64,000 nt of DNA, taken from assembly GCF_017301635.1 (NCBI RefSeq), contig NZ_CP071091.1, forward strand, positions 5,096,001 through 5,160,000. The letters run 5' to 3'. A model generated the notes under the pieces. The model had not been told where the DNA came from, did not search any database, and saw only the letters and a program-made list of their open reading frames with translations. The DNA is from Myxococcus landrumus. GTDB taxonomy: Bacteria > Myxococcota > Myxococcia > Myxococcales > Myxococcaceae. A program made the position numbers and the translations under genes. Of this stretch, positions 28,221-37,182 are shown in pieces; positions within the stretch are counted from its first letter, which is position 1, and the number at the start of each line of letters is the position of its first letter.

Positions 28221-30023
28221 GTGAACGAGACGAGCGTCGAGAGGCAGCCCTCGCGGAAGAGCGCGAGGGTTCAGGTGGCGTTGGTACGAAGCCTGGCGGT
28301 GGCGGTGTTGCTCCTGGCGTGCGTGGCCTCCGCGGCGAGGCCGTACCGGGGCGGCGTGGTGGCCACGGCGTATCCTCAGGCCAGTGAGGCGGCCCTGAAG
28401 ATGCTCGACCGGGGAGGCAACGCGGTGGACGCGGCGGTGGCCGCAGCCTTCGTGGCGGCCGTCGTCGGGCCGTACCACTCGGGCGTGGGCGGCGGCGGCT
28501 TCGCGCTGGTGCACGACGCGAAGACGGGCGCGACACGGGCGCTGGACTTCCGCGAGGTGGCGCCCAAGGCGGCCACGCGCGACATGTTCCTCAAGGACGG
28601 CAAGGTGGTGCCGACGCTGTCCACGGATGGCGTGCTGAGCGTCGCCGTGCCGGGCGCGGTGGCGGGATATCTGGAGCTGCTCAAGACGCACGGCACGCTG
28701 CCCCCGTCCGTCGTGCTGGCGCCCGCCATCGAAGCGGCGCGCAAGGGGCTGTGGGTGACGCCGCGCTACCGCTCCATGACGGCGGGCCGGCTGGAGTGCC
28801 TGCGCAAGGACCCGGAGGCGTCGCGCATCTTCCTCTTGAAGAACGCGCAAGGAGAGATGGACGTGCCGCCCATCGGGCACCTCGTGCGCCAGCCGGACCT
28901 GGCGCGCACGCTCTCCGTCCTCGCGAAGCAGGGCGCGAAGGGCTTCTACACGGGGCCCGTGGCCCAGGGCATCGTGGACACGGTGCGCTCGGGCGGCGGC
29001 ATCCTCACGCTGGAGGACCTGGCCTCCTACAAGACGCGCCCCCGCGAGCCCCTGGCGGGCAGCTACCGCGGCCACCGCATCCTCACCATGCCTCCGCCCA
29101 GCGCGGGTGGCGTGGCGCTGCTCCAGGTGCTGGGCGCGATGGAAATCCTCCGGCCGCAGGGCTTCACGCTGAAGGACCCGGAGGTGGTGCACCTCTACGT
29201 GGAAGCGGTGCGACGCGCGTACGTGGACCGCGCGAAGTACCTGGGCGACCCGGACTTCTCCGACGTGCCCACCGCGCGGCTGATTTCGCCGGGGCACATC
29301 GCGGACCTGGCCGGCTCCATCGACCCGAAGAAGGCCACCTCCAGCCTCTCGCTGCTGCCCCAGTCGCCCAACACGCAGGGCTCCACGCTGACGGACAAGC
29401 CCGCCACGCTGACGCCGGAGCCCGAGCGCAAGAACACCACGCACATCTCCGTCATGGACAAGCACGGCAACACGGTGGCGATGACGACGACGGTGAACTA
29501 CGGCTACGGCTCGTGTGTGGTGGCCAAGGGCACCGGCGTGCTGCTCAACGACGAGATGGATGACTTCGCCGCGCAGCCTGGCGTGCCCAACGCGTACGGA
29601 CTCGTCACGGGCGAGCCCAACGCGATTGTTCCGGGCAAGGTGCCCCAGTCCTCCATGACGCCCACGCTGGTGTTCTCCAAGCAGGAGCCCACGCGCGTCA
29701 TGCTGGCGGTGGGCAGCCCCGGCGGCTCCACCATCCCCACCACCGTCATCCAGGTCATCAGCAACATCGTGGACGGCGGCATGGACGTGGCGCGCGCGGT
29801 GGGCGAAGGCCGCGTCCATCACCAGTACCTGCCGGACGAGATGTGGGTGGACCGGTGGGGCCTGGAGCCGGCCACGCTGTCCGCGCTGGAGGCCAAGGGA
29901 CACAAGGTTCGCCGGGTGGAACAATGGGGCGACGCGGAGGCGGTCTTCATCGACTCGACGACAGGTCTGCGCTTCTCCGGAAGCGACCCTCGCAACGAGG
30001 GCTTCGCCGTGGGACAGGATTGA
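28221..30023 (+). CDS. ggt: gamma-glutamyltransferase, exported
   Basis: Gamma-glutamyltranspeptidase hydrolyses or transfers the gamma-glutamyl group of glutathione in the periplasm. It is made as a proenzyme that self-cleaves before a threonine. Here that site is KNTTHISVMD (about residue 415), opening the small subunit, with GYGSCVVAKGTGVLLNDEMDDF after it. The large subunit has GGVVATAYPQAS and GNAVDAAVAAAFV at its start. A signal peptide is present (ALVRSLAVAVLLLACVASAA). I chose GTG at 28221 because AAAAGGTGG precedes it; a TTG at 28194 would add nine residues with less support. It lies 4 bases upstream of the TatD-like gene. Confidence 0.92.
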   Translation: MNETSVERQPSRKSARVQVALVRSLAVAVLLLACVASAARPYRGGVVATAYPQASEAALKMLDRGGNAVDAAVAAAFVAAVVGPYHSGVGGGGFALVHDAKTGATRALDFREVAPKAATRDMFLKDGKVVPTLSTDGVLSVAVPGAVAGYLELLKTHGTLPPSVVLAPAIEAARKGLWVTPRYRSMTAGRLECLRKDPEASRIFLLKNAQGEMDVPPIGHLVRQPDLARTLSVLAKQGAKGFYTGPVAQGIVDTVRSGGGILTLEDLASYKTRPREPLAGSYRGHRILTMPPPSAGGVALLQVLGAMEILRPQGFTLKDPEVVHLYVEAVRRAYVDRAKYLGDPDFSDVPTARLISPGHIADLAGSIDPKKATSSLSLLPQSPNTQGSTLTDKPATLTPEPERKNTTHISVMDKHGNTVAMTTTVNYGYGSCVVAKGTGVLLNDEMDDFAAQPGVPNAYGLVTGEPNAIVPGKVPQSSMTPTLVFSKQEPTRVMLAVGSPGGSTIPTTVIQVISNIVDGGMDVARAVGEGRVHHQYLPDEMWVDRWGLEPATLSALEAKGHKVRRVEQWGDAEAVFIDSTTGLRFSGSDPRNEGFAVGQD

Positions 30024-30027
30024 ACGC

Positions 30028-30810
30028 GTGCCCGAGCCCCTCCCCATCTTCGACGCGCACCTGCACCCCGAGAGCCTGAGCGACCAGGACCTCGAGTCGA
30101 TGCGCTTCTTCGGAGTGGAGCAGGCGCTCGTGGTGGCGCACCACTTCCCGGAGCCCACGTCCAAGGGACTCTTGCGTCACTTCGATGACGTGGTGGAGCG
30201 GCAGCTTCCCCGGCTGGAGAAGGTGGGCATCCGCGCCTGGGCCGCGCTGGGTGTCCACCCTCGCTGCATCCCCCGGCGCGGCCTGTCCGAGGTCCTCTCC
30301 GCCCTGCCCGACTACTTCCAGGGCGGCCGCGTCGTGGCGCTCGGCGAGACGGGACTGCACGCGGGAGGAGAGGAAGAAGAGGAGTCCTTCCTGGAGCAGC
30401 TCGCGCTGGCGCGCCGCCTCAAGCTGCGCGTCATCGTCCACACGCCGCTGGTGGACAAGGAGCGCCACACGCGCCGCATCCTCACCCTGCTGCGCCAGTC
30501 CGGAGTGCTGCCCTCGCGAGTGCTCGTGGACCACGCCACCACGCGCACCGTGCGCACCATCCTGGAAGTGGGACACTGGGCCGGGCTCACGCTGCACCCG
30601 GAGGCCCTCGCCGCGGAGCGCGCCGTGGCCCTGGTCCGCCGGCTGGGCAGTGAGCGGCTGGTCCTCAACTCCGACGCGGGGGACGGCGCGGGCGACATCC
30701 TGGGACTGGCTCGCGTCGCCAACCTCCTGTCCAAGGCCCGCCTCTCCGAGCGCATCGTGCGGCGCGTCGTGAGGGAGAACGCCGCCCGCTTCCTCCAGGT
30801 AGGAACCTGA
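30028..30810 (+). CDS. TatD-family metal-dependent hydrolase
   Basis: This 260-residue protein uses a GTG start only 4 bases after the ggt stop, so the two are almost certainly cotranscribed. It has an amidohydrolase-type TIM-barrel pattern: FDAHLHPE near the start (metal ligands), WAALGVHPR, LGETGLH (metal-bridging Glu), VIVHTPL, VLVDHAT and LNSDAGDG (catalytic Asp). These are the ligands of TatD/YcfH-type nucleases and hydrolases, although identity to TatD itself is modest. It is likely cytoplasmic. Whether its substrate is DNA or a small molecule related to the gamma-glutamyl partner cannot be told. Confidence 0.85.
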   Translation: MPEPLPIFDAHLHPESLSDQDLESMRFFGVEQALVVAHHFPEPTSKGLLRHFDDVVERQLPRLEKVGIRAWAALGVHPRCIPRRGLSEVLSALPDYFQGGRVVALGETGLHAGGEEEEESFLEQLALARRLKLRVIVHTPLVDKERHTRRILTLLRQSGVLPSRVLVDHATTRTVRTILEVGHWAGLTLHPEALAAERAVALVRRLGSERLVLNSDAGDGAGDILGLARVANLLSKARLSERIVRRVVRENAARFLQVGT

Positions 30811-30995
30811 GCCTCCCCCTTCCATTCCACGCCCGTTTTCCATCACCCTGCAGGACAGGATTCCTTTCCGCCCAACTCCAATTGGGTTGAATATTTGCAA
30901 CAAACCACACCCCTATCCGTCCTTTCAGGCGAAGCGCGTACGGGAAAGCCCCCAGGCGCCGCCGCCGCTTCCACAATCCGGTTCGGGAGGGCCCT

Positions 30996-33044
30996 TTGCG
31001 TTCCACGTTCGTCATCGTCGCCGCCTTCATGCTCGCGGGGTGTCTGGGCTCGTCCGCCCGGACATCTGAACGCGCGGGCGGCGCGCACGCGTCGCTCGTA
31101 CCCAGGGCTGGACTGCTCCTGGCGGCCACTCCCGAGCGCTTCATGGAAGCGTGCCGGCGGGACATCCAGGAAGCGCGCAAGGCCGTCGCGCGGCTGACAA
31201 CCTCAAGGCCGGAGCACGCGGCGGCCGAGGAGCTGCTCACCACGTACGACGACGCCATGGCGCTCCTCGACGATGCGGTGGGCCGCTCGGCCATTGGCGC
31301 CAACGTGCACCCGGACTCGGCCTTCCGGGCCGCCGCGGAGCGGTGCGAGCAGTCCGTGGAGCGCGTGCGCACGGACATCTCGCTGGACCGCCGCGTCTAC
31401 GACATCCTGGCCGCGCTCGACCTGCGACGACAGGACGCGACGACGCGCCGCTGGGTGGCGCGAGTGCTGCGAGGCTTCCAGCGCGCCGGAGTCGACCGGG
31501 ACGCCGCCACGCGGGAGCGCGTGCGGGAGCTGCAAGAAGAGCTCATCGTGCTGGGGCAGGAGTTCAGCCGGCACATCCACGACGACGTGCGCAACCTGGA
31601 CGTGCCTCCGTCCGCGCTGGCGGGGCTGCCCGACGACTACGTCCGCGCCCACCCGCCGGGCGCCGACGGGAGCGTGCGCCTGGCGACGAACTCCGCGGAC
31701 ATGGGGCCCTTCATGACGTACGCCCAGGACGCTTCCACGCGCGAGTCGCTGTGGCGCCTGGGCCGGCGCCGGGGCCATCCGCACAACCTGGACACGCTGG
31801 CGAGGATGCTCCATGCGCGCCACGCGCTGGCCACGCTGCTGGGCTATCCGAACTGGGCCGCCTACGCCGCCGAGGACAAGATGGTGCGCCAGCAGCAGGT
31901 GGCCGCCAACTTCATCGAGGAGCTGGCCGCCGCCGTCTCCGGGCGCATGCGCGAGGAGTACGCGGCGCTGCTGGAGCGCAAGCGCCGGGACGTGCCGGAC
32001 GCCACCCGCGTGGAGCCCTGGGAGCAGGCGTGGCTGGAGGAGCGCGTGCGCGCGGAGCGCTACCGCTTCGACTCGCGCGAGCTGCGGCCGTACTTCGAAT
32101 ACTCCCGCGTGAAGCAGGGCGTGCTGGACCTCACGGCGGACCTCTTTGGCCTCACCTACCGCCGCGTGACGGACGTGCCCGTCTGGCACGAGGACGTGGA
32201 GGTCTGGGACGTCTACGAAGGCACCGAGCGGCGAGGCCGCTTCTACCTGGACATGCACCCGCGCCCGGGCAAGTACACCCACGCCGCGCAGTGGGACCTG
32301 GCCGTGGGCCGCGAGGGGAAGTCCCTGCCGGAGGGCGTGCTGACGTGCAACTTCCCGCGCCCCGGCAACCGCCCCGCGCTGCTCCAGCACTCGGAGGTGC
32401 GCGCGTTCTTCCACGAGTTCGGCCACCTGCTGCACCACCTCCTGGGAGGCCGCGCGCGCTGGGCGGGCCTGTCCGGCACGCGCACCGAGGGCGACTTCGT
32501 GGAGGCGCCCGCGCAGGTGCTGGAGGAGTGGTCCTGGAGCGCGGAGTCGCTCCAGCGCTTCGCGCGCCACATCGACACGGGCGCGCCCATGCCGGAGGAC
32601 CTCATCTCGCGGATGCGCCACGCGGACTCGTTCGGCAAGGGCCTGTGGGTCCGCCAGCAGCTCTTCTACGCGGCCGTCAGCCTCCACCTCCACGACAACA
32701 CCAACCCGGTGGACACCGATGACTCCACGCCGCTCGTGATGGAGCTCCAGGAACGCTACCTGCCATTCCGCGCGGTGGACGGCACCTACGCCCACCTCGC
32801 CTTCACCCAGCTCGACGGCGACTACTCCGCGCTCTACTACTCGTACCTCTGGTCGCTCGTCATCGCGCGGGACTTGCTCACGCCCTTCGAGCAGCACGGG
32901 ATGATGGACACCACCACCGCCCACCGGTACCGCGACACGGTGCTGTCACCCGGCGGCTCCAAGGACGCGGCGGATCTGGTTCGCGACTTTCTGGGCCGTG
33001 GCTACGACTTCGGGGCGTACTCGCGTTGGCTGCAGGGCCGCTGA
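30996..33044 (+). CDS. M3-family oligopeptidase lipoprotein
   Basis: This is a 682-residue zinc peptidase of the thimet oligopeptidase (M3) family. The zinc motif HEFGHLLHH lies at 473-481 and the third ligand is in the following EAPAQVLEEW segment. The C-terminal YLWSLVIARDL and FLGRGYDFGAY are typical of M3. A lipoprotein signal is present (lipobox LAGC, Cys16), unlike the cytoplasmic OpdA and Dcp-type enzymes, so it likely acts at the inner face of the outer membrane on exported peptides. The start is TTG, supported by GGGAGG six bases upstream. The preceding 185 bases contain an AT-rich patch (TTGAATATTTGC) that may hold the promoter. Confidence 0.92.
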   Translation: MRSTFVIVAAFMLAGCLGSSARTSERAGGAHASLVPRAGLLLAATPERFMEACRRDIQEARKAVARLTTSRPEHAAAEELLTTYDDAMALLDDAVGRSAIGANVHPDSAFRAAAERCEQSVERVRTDISLDRRVYDILAALDLRRQDATTRRWVARVLRGFQRAGVDRDAATRERVRELQEELIVLGQEFSRHIHDDVRNLDVPPSALAGLPDDYVRAHPPGADGSVRLATNSADMGPFMTYAQDASTRESLWRLGRRRGHPHNLDTLARMLHARHALATLLGYPNWAAYAAEDKMVRQQQVAANFIEELAAAVSGRMREEYAALLERKRRDVPDATRVEPWEQAWLEERVRAERYRFDSRELRPYFEYSRVKQGVLDLTADLFGLTYRRVTDVPVWHEDVEVWDVYEGTERRGRFYLDMHPRPGKYTHAAQWDLAVGREGKSLPEGVLTCNFPRPGNRPALLQHSEVRAFFHEFGHLLHHLLGGRARWAGLSGTRTEGDFVEAPAQVLEEWSWSAESLQRFARHIDTGAPMPEDLISRMRHADSFGKGLWVRQQLFYAAVSLHLHDNTNPVDTDDSTPLVMELQERYLPFRAVDGTYAHLAFTQLDGDYSALYYSYLWSLVIARDLLTPFEQHGMMDTTTAHRYRDTVLSPGGSKDAADLVRDFLGRGYDFGAYSRWLQGR

Positions 33045-33071
33045 CGCACCTCGCAAGGCGCTGTAAATTCG

Positions 33072-33104
33072 AAGGGCCCCGCGATGTGAATCGCGAGGCC
33101 CCTT
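33072..33104. terminator. bidirectional terminator hairpin
   Basis: A stem of about 13 pairs with one mismatch and one bulge (AAGGGCCCCGCGAT against ATCGCGAGGCCCCTT) lies between the convergent M3 peptidase and the 92-residue gene. Confidence 0.65.
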
Positions 33105-33155
33105 GTGTTGTGAATCCGTCAAACCCGCACCGCCACACTCACGAGGAGCGTGGAA

Positions 33156-33434
33156 TCAGTGCACTGCGGGTACGGACACAGCCACTTCCGGCTGAAGGGT
33201 GATGGCCTGCGCTTCCGGATCCAACCGGACCTGCACGGGCACGCCCTGGTAGCGGTACTGAGCCAGCGAATCCGCCGCTCCGTCGAGGAGCAGCTGATAG
33301 CGCTCCTCCAGCTCCACGGCGATCAACAGCATCGTCTCGCCCGCGTCCGTGACGCCCGGGCGGTACACCTGGCAGCGCTGGAACCGCGCCCAGCGACCGT
33401 TCTGCATCTTCACCAGCTCGCCGTCGTAAGCCAT
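33156..33434 (-). CDS. small hypothetical protein, 92 residues
   Basis: The ATG at 33434 is preceded by GGAGGA and is preferred to one 36 bases upstream. The protein MAYDGELVKMQNGRWARFQ... is soluble and has no cysteine-rich or membrane features beyond one Cys. It appears to be a mixed alpha/beta fold with a valine-rich C-terminus (QPEVAVSVPAVH). No family is recognised. Its own terminator and a 298-base divergent region upstream suggest it is a single-gene unit. Confidence 0.65.
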   Translation of the reverse strand: MAYDGELVKMQNGRWARFQRCQVYRPGVTDAGETMLLIAVELEERYQLLLDGAADSLAQYRYQGVPVQVRLDPEAQAITLQPEVAVSVPAVH

Positions 33435-33732
33435 GCGCAATTCCTCCGCAGCCAATGCAACGATCCGCAATGTAGGGGCAGATTAACTTCCTGTCATCCC
33501 CCCTCTTGAAAATTCGTTAAGCCCCTTGGATTCCAACAGGTTACACGACAGTTGGAGGGGTTTCGCGGGGGAGGCCGGAGGCAAATGCTCAAAAATGTAA
33601 ATTTGCTGGCTGGTCAATCCGGTTAAGGGAGCGGGGTGGCGCCGCTTCCCTGGCAGGAGGAGGTCCCTGGGGGCCAGGAGGTGACGCGTCAGGCGGTGGC
33701 GCAGGGCGTCGCGGTCTCCTAGATTCAGGGGG

Positions 33733-33963
33733 ATGAAGTTGCCAGGGCTGTTCCGCAAAGAGCGAACGACCATCGCCGCGGCAGACGCCCAGGACCACGC
33801 CGAGAAGCTGCTGGCGGAGTCCTTGCGCCTGCTGGGACAGGTGTGCACCAAGGTCGCCGACGCCATCGAGTCACAGCGGCTGTCGCGCCAGGGCTACGAG
33901 CACAACACGTACCTGCGGCGCACGGATGAGCCCGGCGACGCGGCGAAGAAGCCCCAGGAGTAG
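33733..33963 (+). CDS. small charged hypothetical protein, 76 residues
   Basis: This is a 76-residue protein with MKLPGLFRKERT at the start, a helical middle (AEKLLAESLRLLGQVCTKVADAIE) and a polar, charged tail (RRTDEPGDAAKKPQE). GGGGG precedes the ATG. It looks like a cytoplasmic helical protein, perhaps peripheral to the membrane through its basic N-terminus. No family is recognised. The 298 bases before it, shared with the divergent gene at 33434, are unusually AT-rich around 33575-33630 and probably contain promoters. Confidence 0.55.
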   Translation: MKLPGLFRKERTTIAAADAQDHAEKLLAESLRLLGQVCTKVADAIESQRLSRQGYEHNTYLRRTDEPGDAAKKPQE

Positions 33964-34198
33964 CCGGGCGCACGCCGCGAACACGCGAGCATCCAACCCG
34001 TGTCGCGGCAGACACCCGGGTCATGGAACAGGGTGAATCGGGGGCGTCTGGGACTCGAGGGAAGAGGCCCTGTACCGAGAGGGTGGTTGGCTGTTGAAAA
34101 GTGGAGCGACCCCTTCCGGATTGGGCCCACCGTTCCCATCTTGCGGCCCATAGAATCCCGCGGTCCGAGACGCCGCAGCTCCCCTCTGAGGCCCTGCC

Positions 34199-34576
34199 AT
34201 GTCCCACATCTTGGTCGTCGATGACGATGCGAGCCACCGCGCGCTCATCTGCGATGCCCTCGAGGAGATGGGTTACCGCACCGTCCAGGCCACCAACGGT
34301 CGCGAGGCGCTGGACCACCTGGAGGGCGACATGCCCGCCGCGGTGCTGCTGGACCTGCGCATGCCGGTGATGAGCGGTTGGGGGCTGCTGGACGCGCTGA
34401 AGAAGATGCCTCGCGCCCGGGGGCTGCCCATCATCATCATCTCGGGCTACGGCTTCGAGTGGGAGGCGGAGCTGGTGGGCGCCGCGGGCTACATCTCCAA
34501 GCCGGTGGACCTGGACAAGGTGCGGCTGACGGTGCAGCAGATCGTCGGCCCGCCGGAGATGGCCTTCGTGCACTGA
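34199..34576 (+). CDS. single-domain response regulator
   Basis: This is a 125-residue CheY-like receiver domain with no output domain. The acidic pocket (VVDDD, residues 6-10), the phospho-acceptor Asp52 (LLDLRMP) and the switch Lys101 (ISKPVD) are all present, so it should be phosphorylated by a histidine kinase. No kinase is encoded nearby, which fits the many orphan two-component genes of myxobacteria. It lies 76 bases ahead of the ABC transporter start, so the genes may be transcribed together, but a functional link is not shown. Confidence 0.9.
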   Translation: MSHILVVDDDASHRALICDALEEMGYRTVQATNGREALDHLEGDMPAAVLLDLRMPVMSGWGLLDALKKMPRARGLPIIIISGYGFEWEAELVGAAGYISKPVDLDKVRLTVQQIVGPPEMAFVH

Positions 34577-34652
34577 GGTGGAGGCCCCCCACGCATCGGT
34601 CGGGGTGAGGATTGTGGCCGGGGGGCGGCCTCGGGTGAGATGGCGCTCCTTC

Positions 34653-35471
34653 ATGACGCCCTCCCCTTCCGATGACCTGGCCGTCGACGCGCGCGGGTTG
34701 CTCAAGCGCTTCGGTGGCTTCACCGCGCTCAATGGCCTGGACCTCCAGATTCCCAAGGGGGCGTTCTACGCGTACCTGGGGCCCAACGGCGCCGGGAAGT
34801 CCACCAGCATCGCGCTGCTGACGGGCGTGTACGGGCCGGACGCGGGCTCCATCCGCATGCTGGGCGTGGACGCGGTGAAGAAGCCCCTGGAAGTGAAGCG
34901 CCGGGTGGGCGTGGTGCCGGAGGAGCTGAGCCTCTTCGAGCGGCTCACCGGGCGGCAGTACCTCACGTTCTGCGCGCGCATGTACGGGCTGGATGGAGAC
35001 GTGGCCGCCGCCCGGGCGGTGGAGCTGCTGGAGCTGACGGAGCTCACGTACAAGGCGGGCGCGCTCGTCTCCGAGTACTCCAAGGGCATGCGGCGGAGGC
35101 TCGCCATCGCGGCGGCGTTGATCCACGCGCCGGAGTTGGTGCTGCTCGATGAGCCCTTCGAGGGCATCGACGTGCTGGCCGCGGGCGTCATCCGCGAGCT
35201 CTTGCGCGAGCTGAGCCGGCGAGGGGTGACGCTGCTGCTCACCACGCACGTGCTGGAGATCGCCGAGCGGCTGGCCACCCACGCGGGCATCATCCAGGGC
35301 GGCAGGATGCTGGACCAGGGAACGGTGCCGTCGCTCCTGGCGCGCTACGACTGCCCCTCGTTGGAGGCGGTGTTCGAGAAGCTCATCGCCGTGCCGGCCT
35401 CGCGCAACGCGCGGCTGTCCTTCTACGGCGAGGCCCCCGCCCCCGTCGTGGCGCTGCGGGAGCCGGCATGA
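34653..35471 (+). CDS. ABC transporter ATP-binding protein
   Basis: This 272-residue ATPase has Walker A GPNGAGKST at 43-51, a Q-loop region, signature YSKGMRRR, and Walker B with LVLLDEPFEGID. It fits the exporter-type family that pairs with large multi-helix permeases. The ATG at 34653 is preferred to a GTG at 34578, because the added 25 residues are Arg-rich and unlike the family. Its stop overlaps the permease start (ATGA), so the two form a coupled pair. Substrate unknown. Confidence 0.92.
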   Translation: MTPSPSDDLAVDARGLLKRFGGFTALNGLDLQIPKGAFYAYLGPNGAGKSTSIALLTGVYGPDAGSIRMLGVDAVKKPLEVKRRVGVVPEELSLFERLTGRQYLTFCARMYGLDGDVAAARAVELLELTELTYKAGALVSEYSKGMRRRLAIAAALIHAPELVLLDEPFEGIDVLAAGVIRELLRELSRRGVTLLLTTHVLEIAERLATHAGIIQGGRMLDQGTVPSLLARYDCPSLEAVFEKLIAVPASRNARLSFYGEAPAPVVALREPA

Positions 35472-37123
35472 GCCGCCCGGCCGTTCCAGGCTTCTTCCGC
35501 CACCTGTGGCTCCTGTGGGGACTGCGCTTCGACATCGGACTGAACCAGGGGCCGGGCCGAAGCCGCCTCCTGGCCGTGGGCGCCTTCCTCGCGTCGAGCG
35601 CGCCGGGCCTGTTCTTCGGCCTCTTCTTCTACGGACTCATGCGCCTGGGCCCCGTGGCCGAGAGCGACGTGTGGCCGTACTTCATCCTCAACCTGCTGTG
35701 CTTCGTCACCTTCTCCGTCTGGGTGTCGTGGCCGCTCTTGTCGGCGGGCGTGGATGACCACTCGGAGCTGAGCCGCTACGCGGCGTTCCCCATCTCACCC
35801 TTCCGTCTGCTCATCGCCTCCACGGTGGCCAGCCTCTTCGAGCCCCGCGCGCTGGTGTTCTACGCACCGCTCACGGGCGCGGCGCTGGGCTTCGTCTCCA
35901 TCAACCGGCTGTGGGCGCCGTGGCTGGCGGTGGTGCTCTATGTGCTGTTCGCGCTCTTCTGCGCGGCCTGGAGCCGCGTGGCGCTCTACGCCGTCATCAA
36001 CGTGCTGAGGGCGAAGCACAGCGCGCAAATCATGGGCGGCGGGCTGCTGGTGTTCCTCATCGCCGCGTCGTTCATCCCGCCCATCGACACGTCGTGGCTG
36101 ACGCAGGTGGGCACGTCCGGCGTGGACGCGCTGGACATGTCGCTCATCATCAACGCGGCGGTGGCGTTGGGGCGGGTGCCTCCGGGGTTCTTCGGGGATG
36201 GCCTCGCGCAGCTCTCCTGGTTCCGTCCCCGCGTCGCCATGGTGGAGGCGGCGGGCCTCTTGTTCTTCACGGCCATGGGCATGACGGTGGCGTACCGGCT
36301 CCTGCTGCGCTTCCACCGTCAGGCCGGACGCGCGGGGCCGCAGCAGAAGGACTCGAAGGAGAGCAACCCCTTCGCGCACACGCGCACGCGCTTCTCCACG
36401 CTGGTGACGCGCGAGGCGCTCGACCTGTGGCGAAATCCCCGCGCGCGGCTGCTCGCGTCGGTGCCCTTCATCCTGGCCATCCTGCTGAAGCTCTTGTCCG
36501 GACGGGACTTGTTCGTCTTCCTGCTGGGGCGCTCCGCGGATGCGTGGTTGATGGGCGGCCTGTGCATCTACGGCGCGGTGGTGATTGCGTCGACGTTCTC
36601 CCAGAACACCTTCGCCTATGACGGGCAGGGCTTCGCGGCGTTCCTCGCCGCGCCGTTGGATTTGGCGGACGTGCTGCGCGCGAAGAACCGGGTGCAGGCC
36701 GCGGCGGCGCTCGGCATGGCGGTGATGGTGGCCCTCTTCTACCGGGTGTACTTCGGCTTCGGGTCCGCGGTGGACATCGTCTGCGCGCTCGCCGCGGTGG
36801 CGGGGGTCCTCCCGGTGCTGCTGGCCGCGGGCAACTTCCTGTCGCTCTACTTCCCCGTGAAGTTCCACGCGAACCTCAAGCGGCGCGACAAGGTGCCGCT
36901 GACGGCGTCGATGCTGGGCATCCTCGCGGCCAGCGCGGGCTGCATGCCATTCGGCTGGGCCCTGAGGTTCGCGGGTCAGGACGGTCCGTCGTGGGGGTCC
37001 GCGGCGATGATTGCCGTGTGCGCGGGCCTCTATCTCGCGCTGTACCGCCTCACCCTGCCCCTGGCGCTGCGGCTGCTCGAGCGACGTCGGGAGGCCATCC
37101 TCCAAGCGGTGACGCGCGAATAG
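35468..37123 (+). CDS. ABC transporter permease
   Basis: This 551-residue, strongly hydrophobic protein has about twelve predicted membrane helices, in two groups around residues 30-290 and 325-540. Between them is a charged linker (RAGPQQKDSKESNPFAH). It overlaps the ATPase gene by four bases, so the pair should form an exporter. It looks like a fused double permease rather than a single six-helix subunit. It ends 59 bases before the convergent VWA gene, with a terminator hairpin in between. Confidence 0.88.
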   Translation: MSRPAVPGFFRHLWLLWGLRFDIGLNQGPGRSRLLAVGAFLASSAPGLFFGLFFYGLMRLGPVAESDVWPYFILNLLCFVTFSVWVSWPLLSAGVDDHSELSRYAAFPISPFRLLIASTVASLFEPRALVFYAPLTGAALGFVSINRLWAPWLAVVLYVLFALFCAAWSRVALYAVINVLRAKHSAQIMGGGLLVFLIAASFIPPIDTSWLTQVGTSGVDALDMSLIINAAVALGRVPPGFFGDGLAQLSWFRPRVAMVEAAGLLFFTAMGMTVAYRLLLRFHRQAGRAGPQQKDSKESNPFAHTRTRFSTLVTREALDLWRNPRARLLASVPFILAILLKLLSGRDLFVFLLGRSADAWLMGGLCIYGAVVIASTFSQNTFAYDGQGFAAFLAAPLDLADVLRAKNRVQAAAALGMAVMVALFYRVYFGFGSAVDIVCALAAVAGVLPVLLAAGNFLSLYFPVKFHANLKRRDKVPLTASMLGILAASAGCMPFGWALRFAGQDGPSWGSAAMIAVCAGLYLALYRLTLPLALRLLERRREAILQAVTRE

Positions 37124-37128
37124 AAACA

Positions 37129-37162
37129 GGGCCGCGGACGCCCTGAAGGCGAGCCGCGGCCC
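37129..37162. terminator. bidirectional terminator hairpin
   Basis: Perfect nine-base arms, GGGCCGCGG and CCGCGGCCC, enclose a 16-base loop between the convergent permease and VWA genes. Confidence 0.65.
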
Positions 37163-37182
37163 CGAGTCTTCCCCCGCCTGAA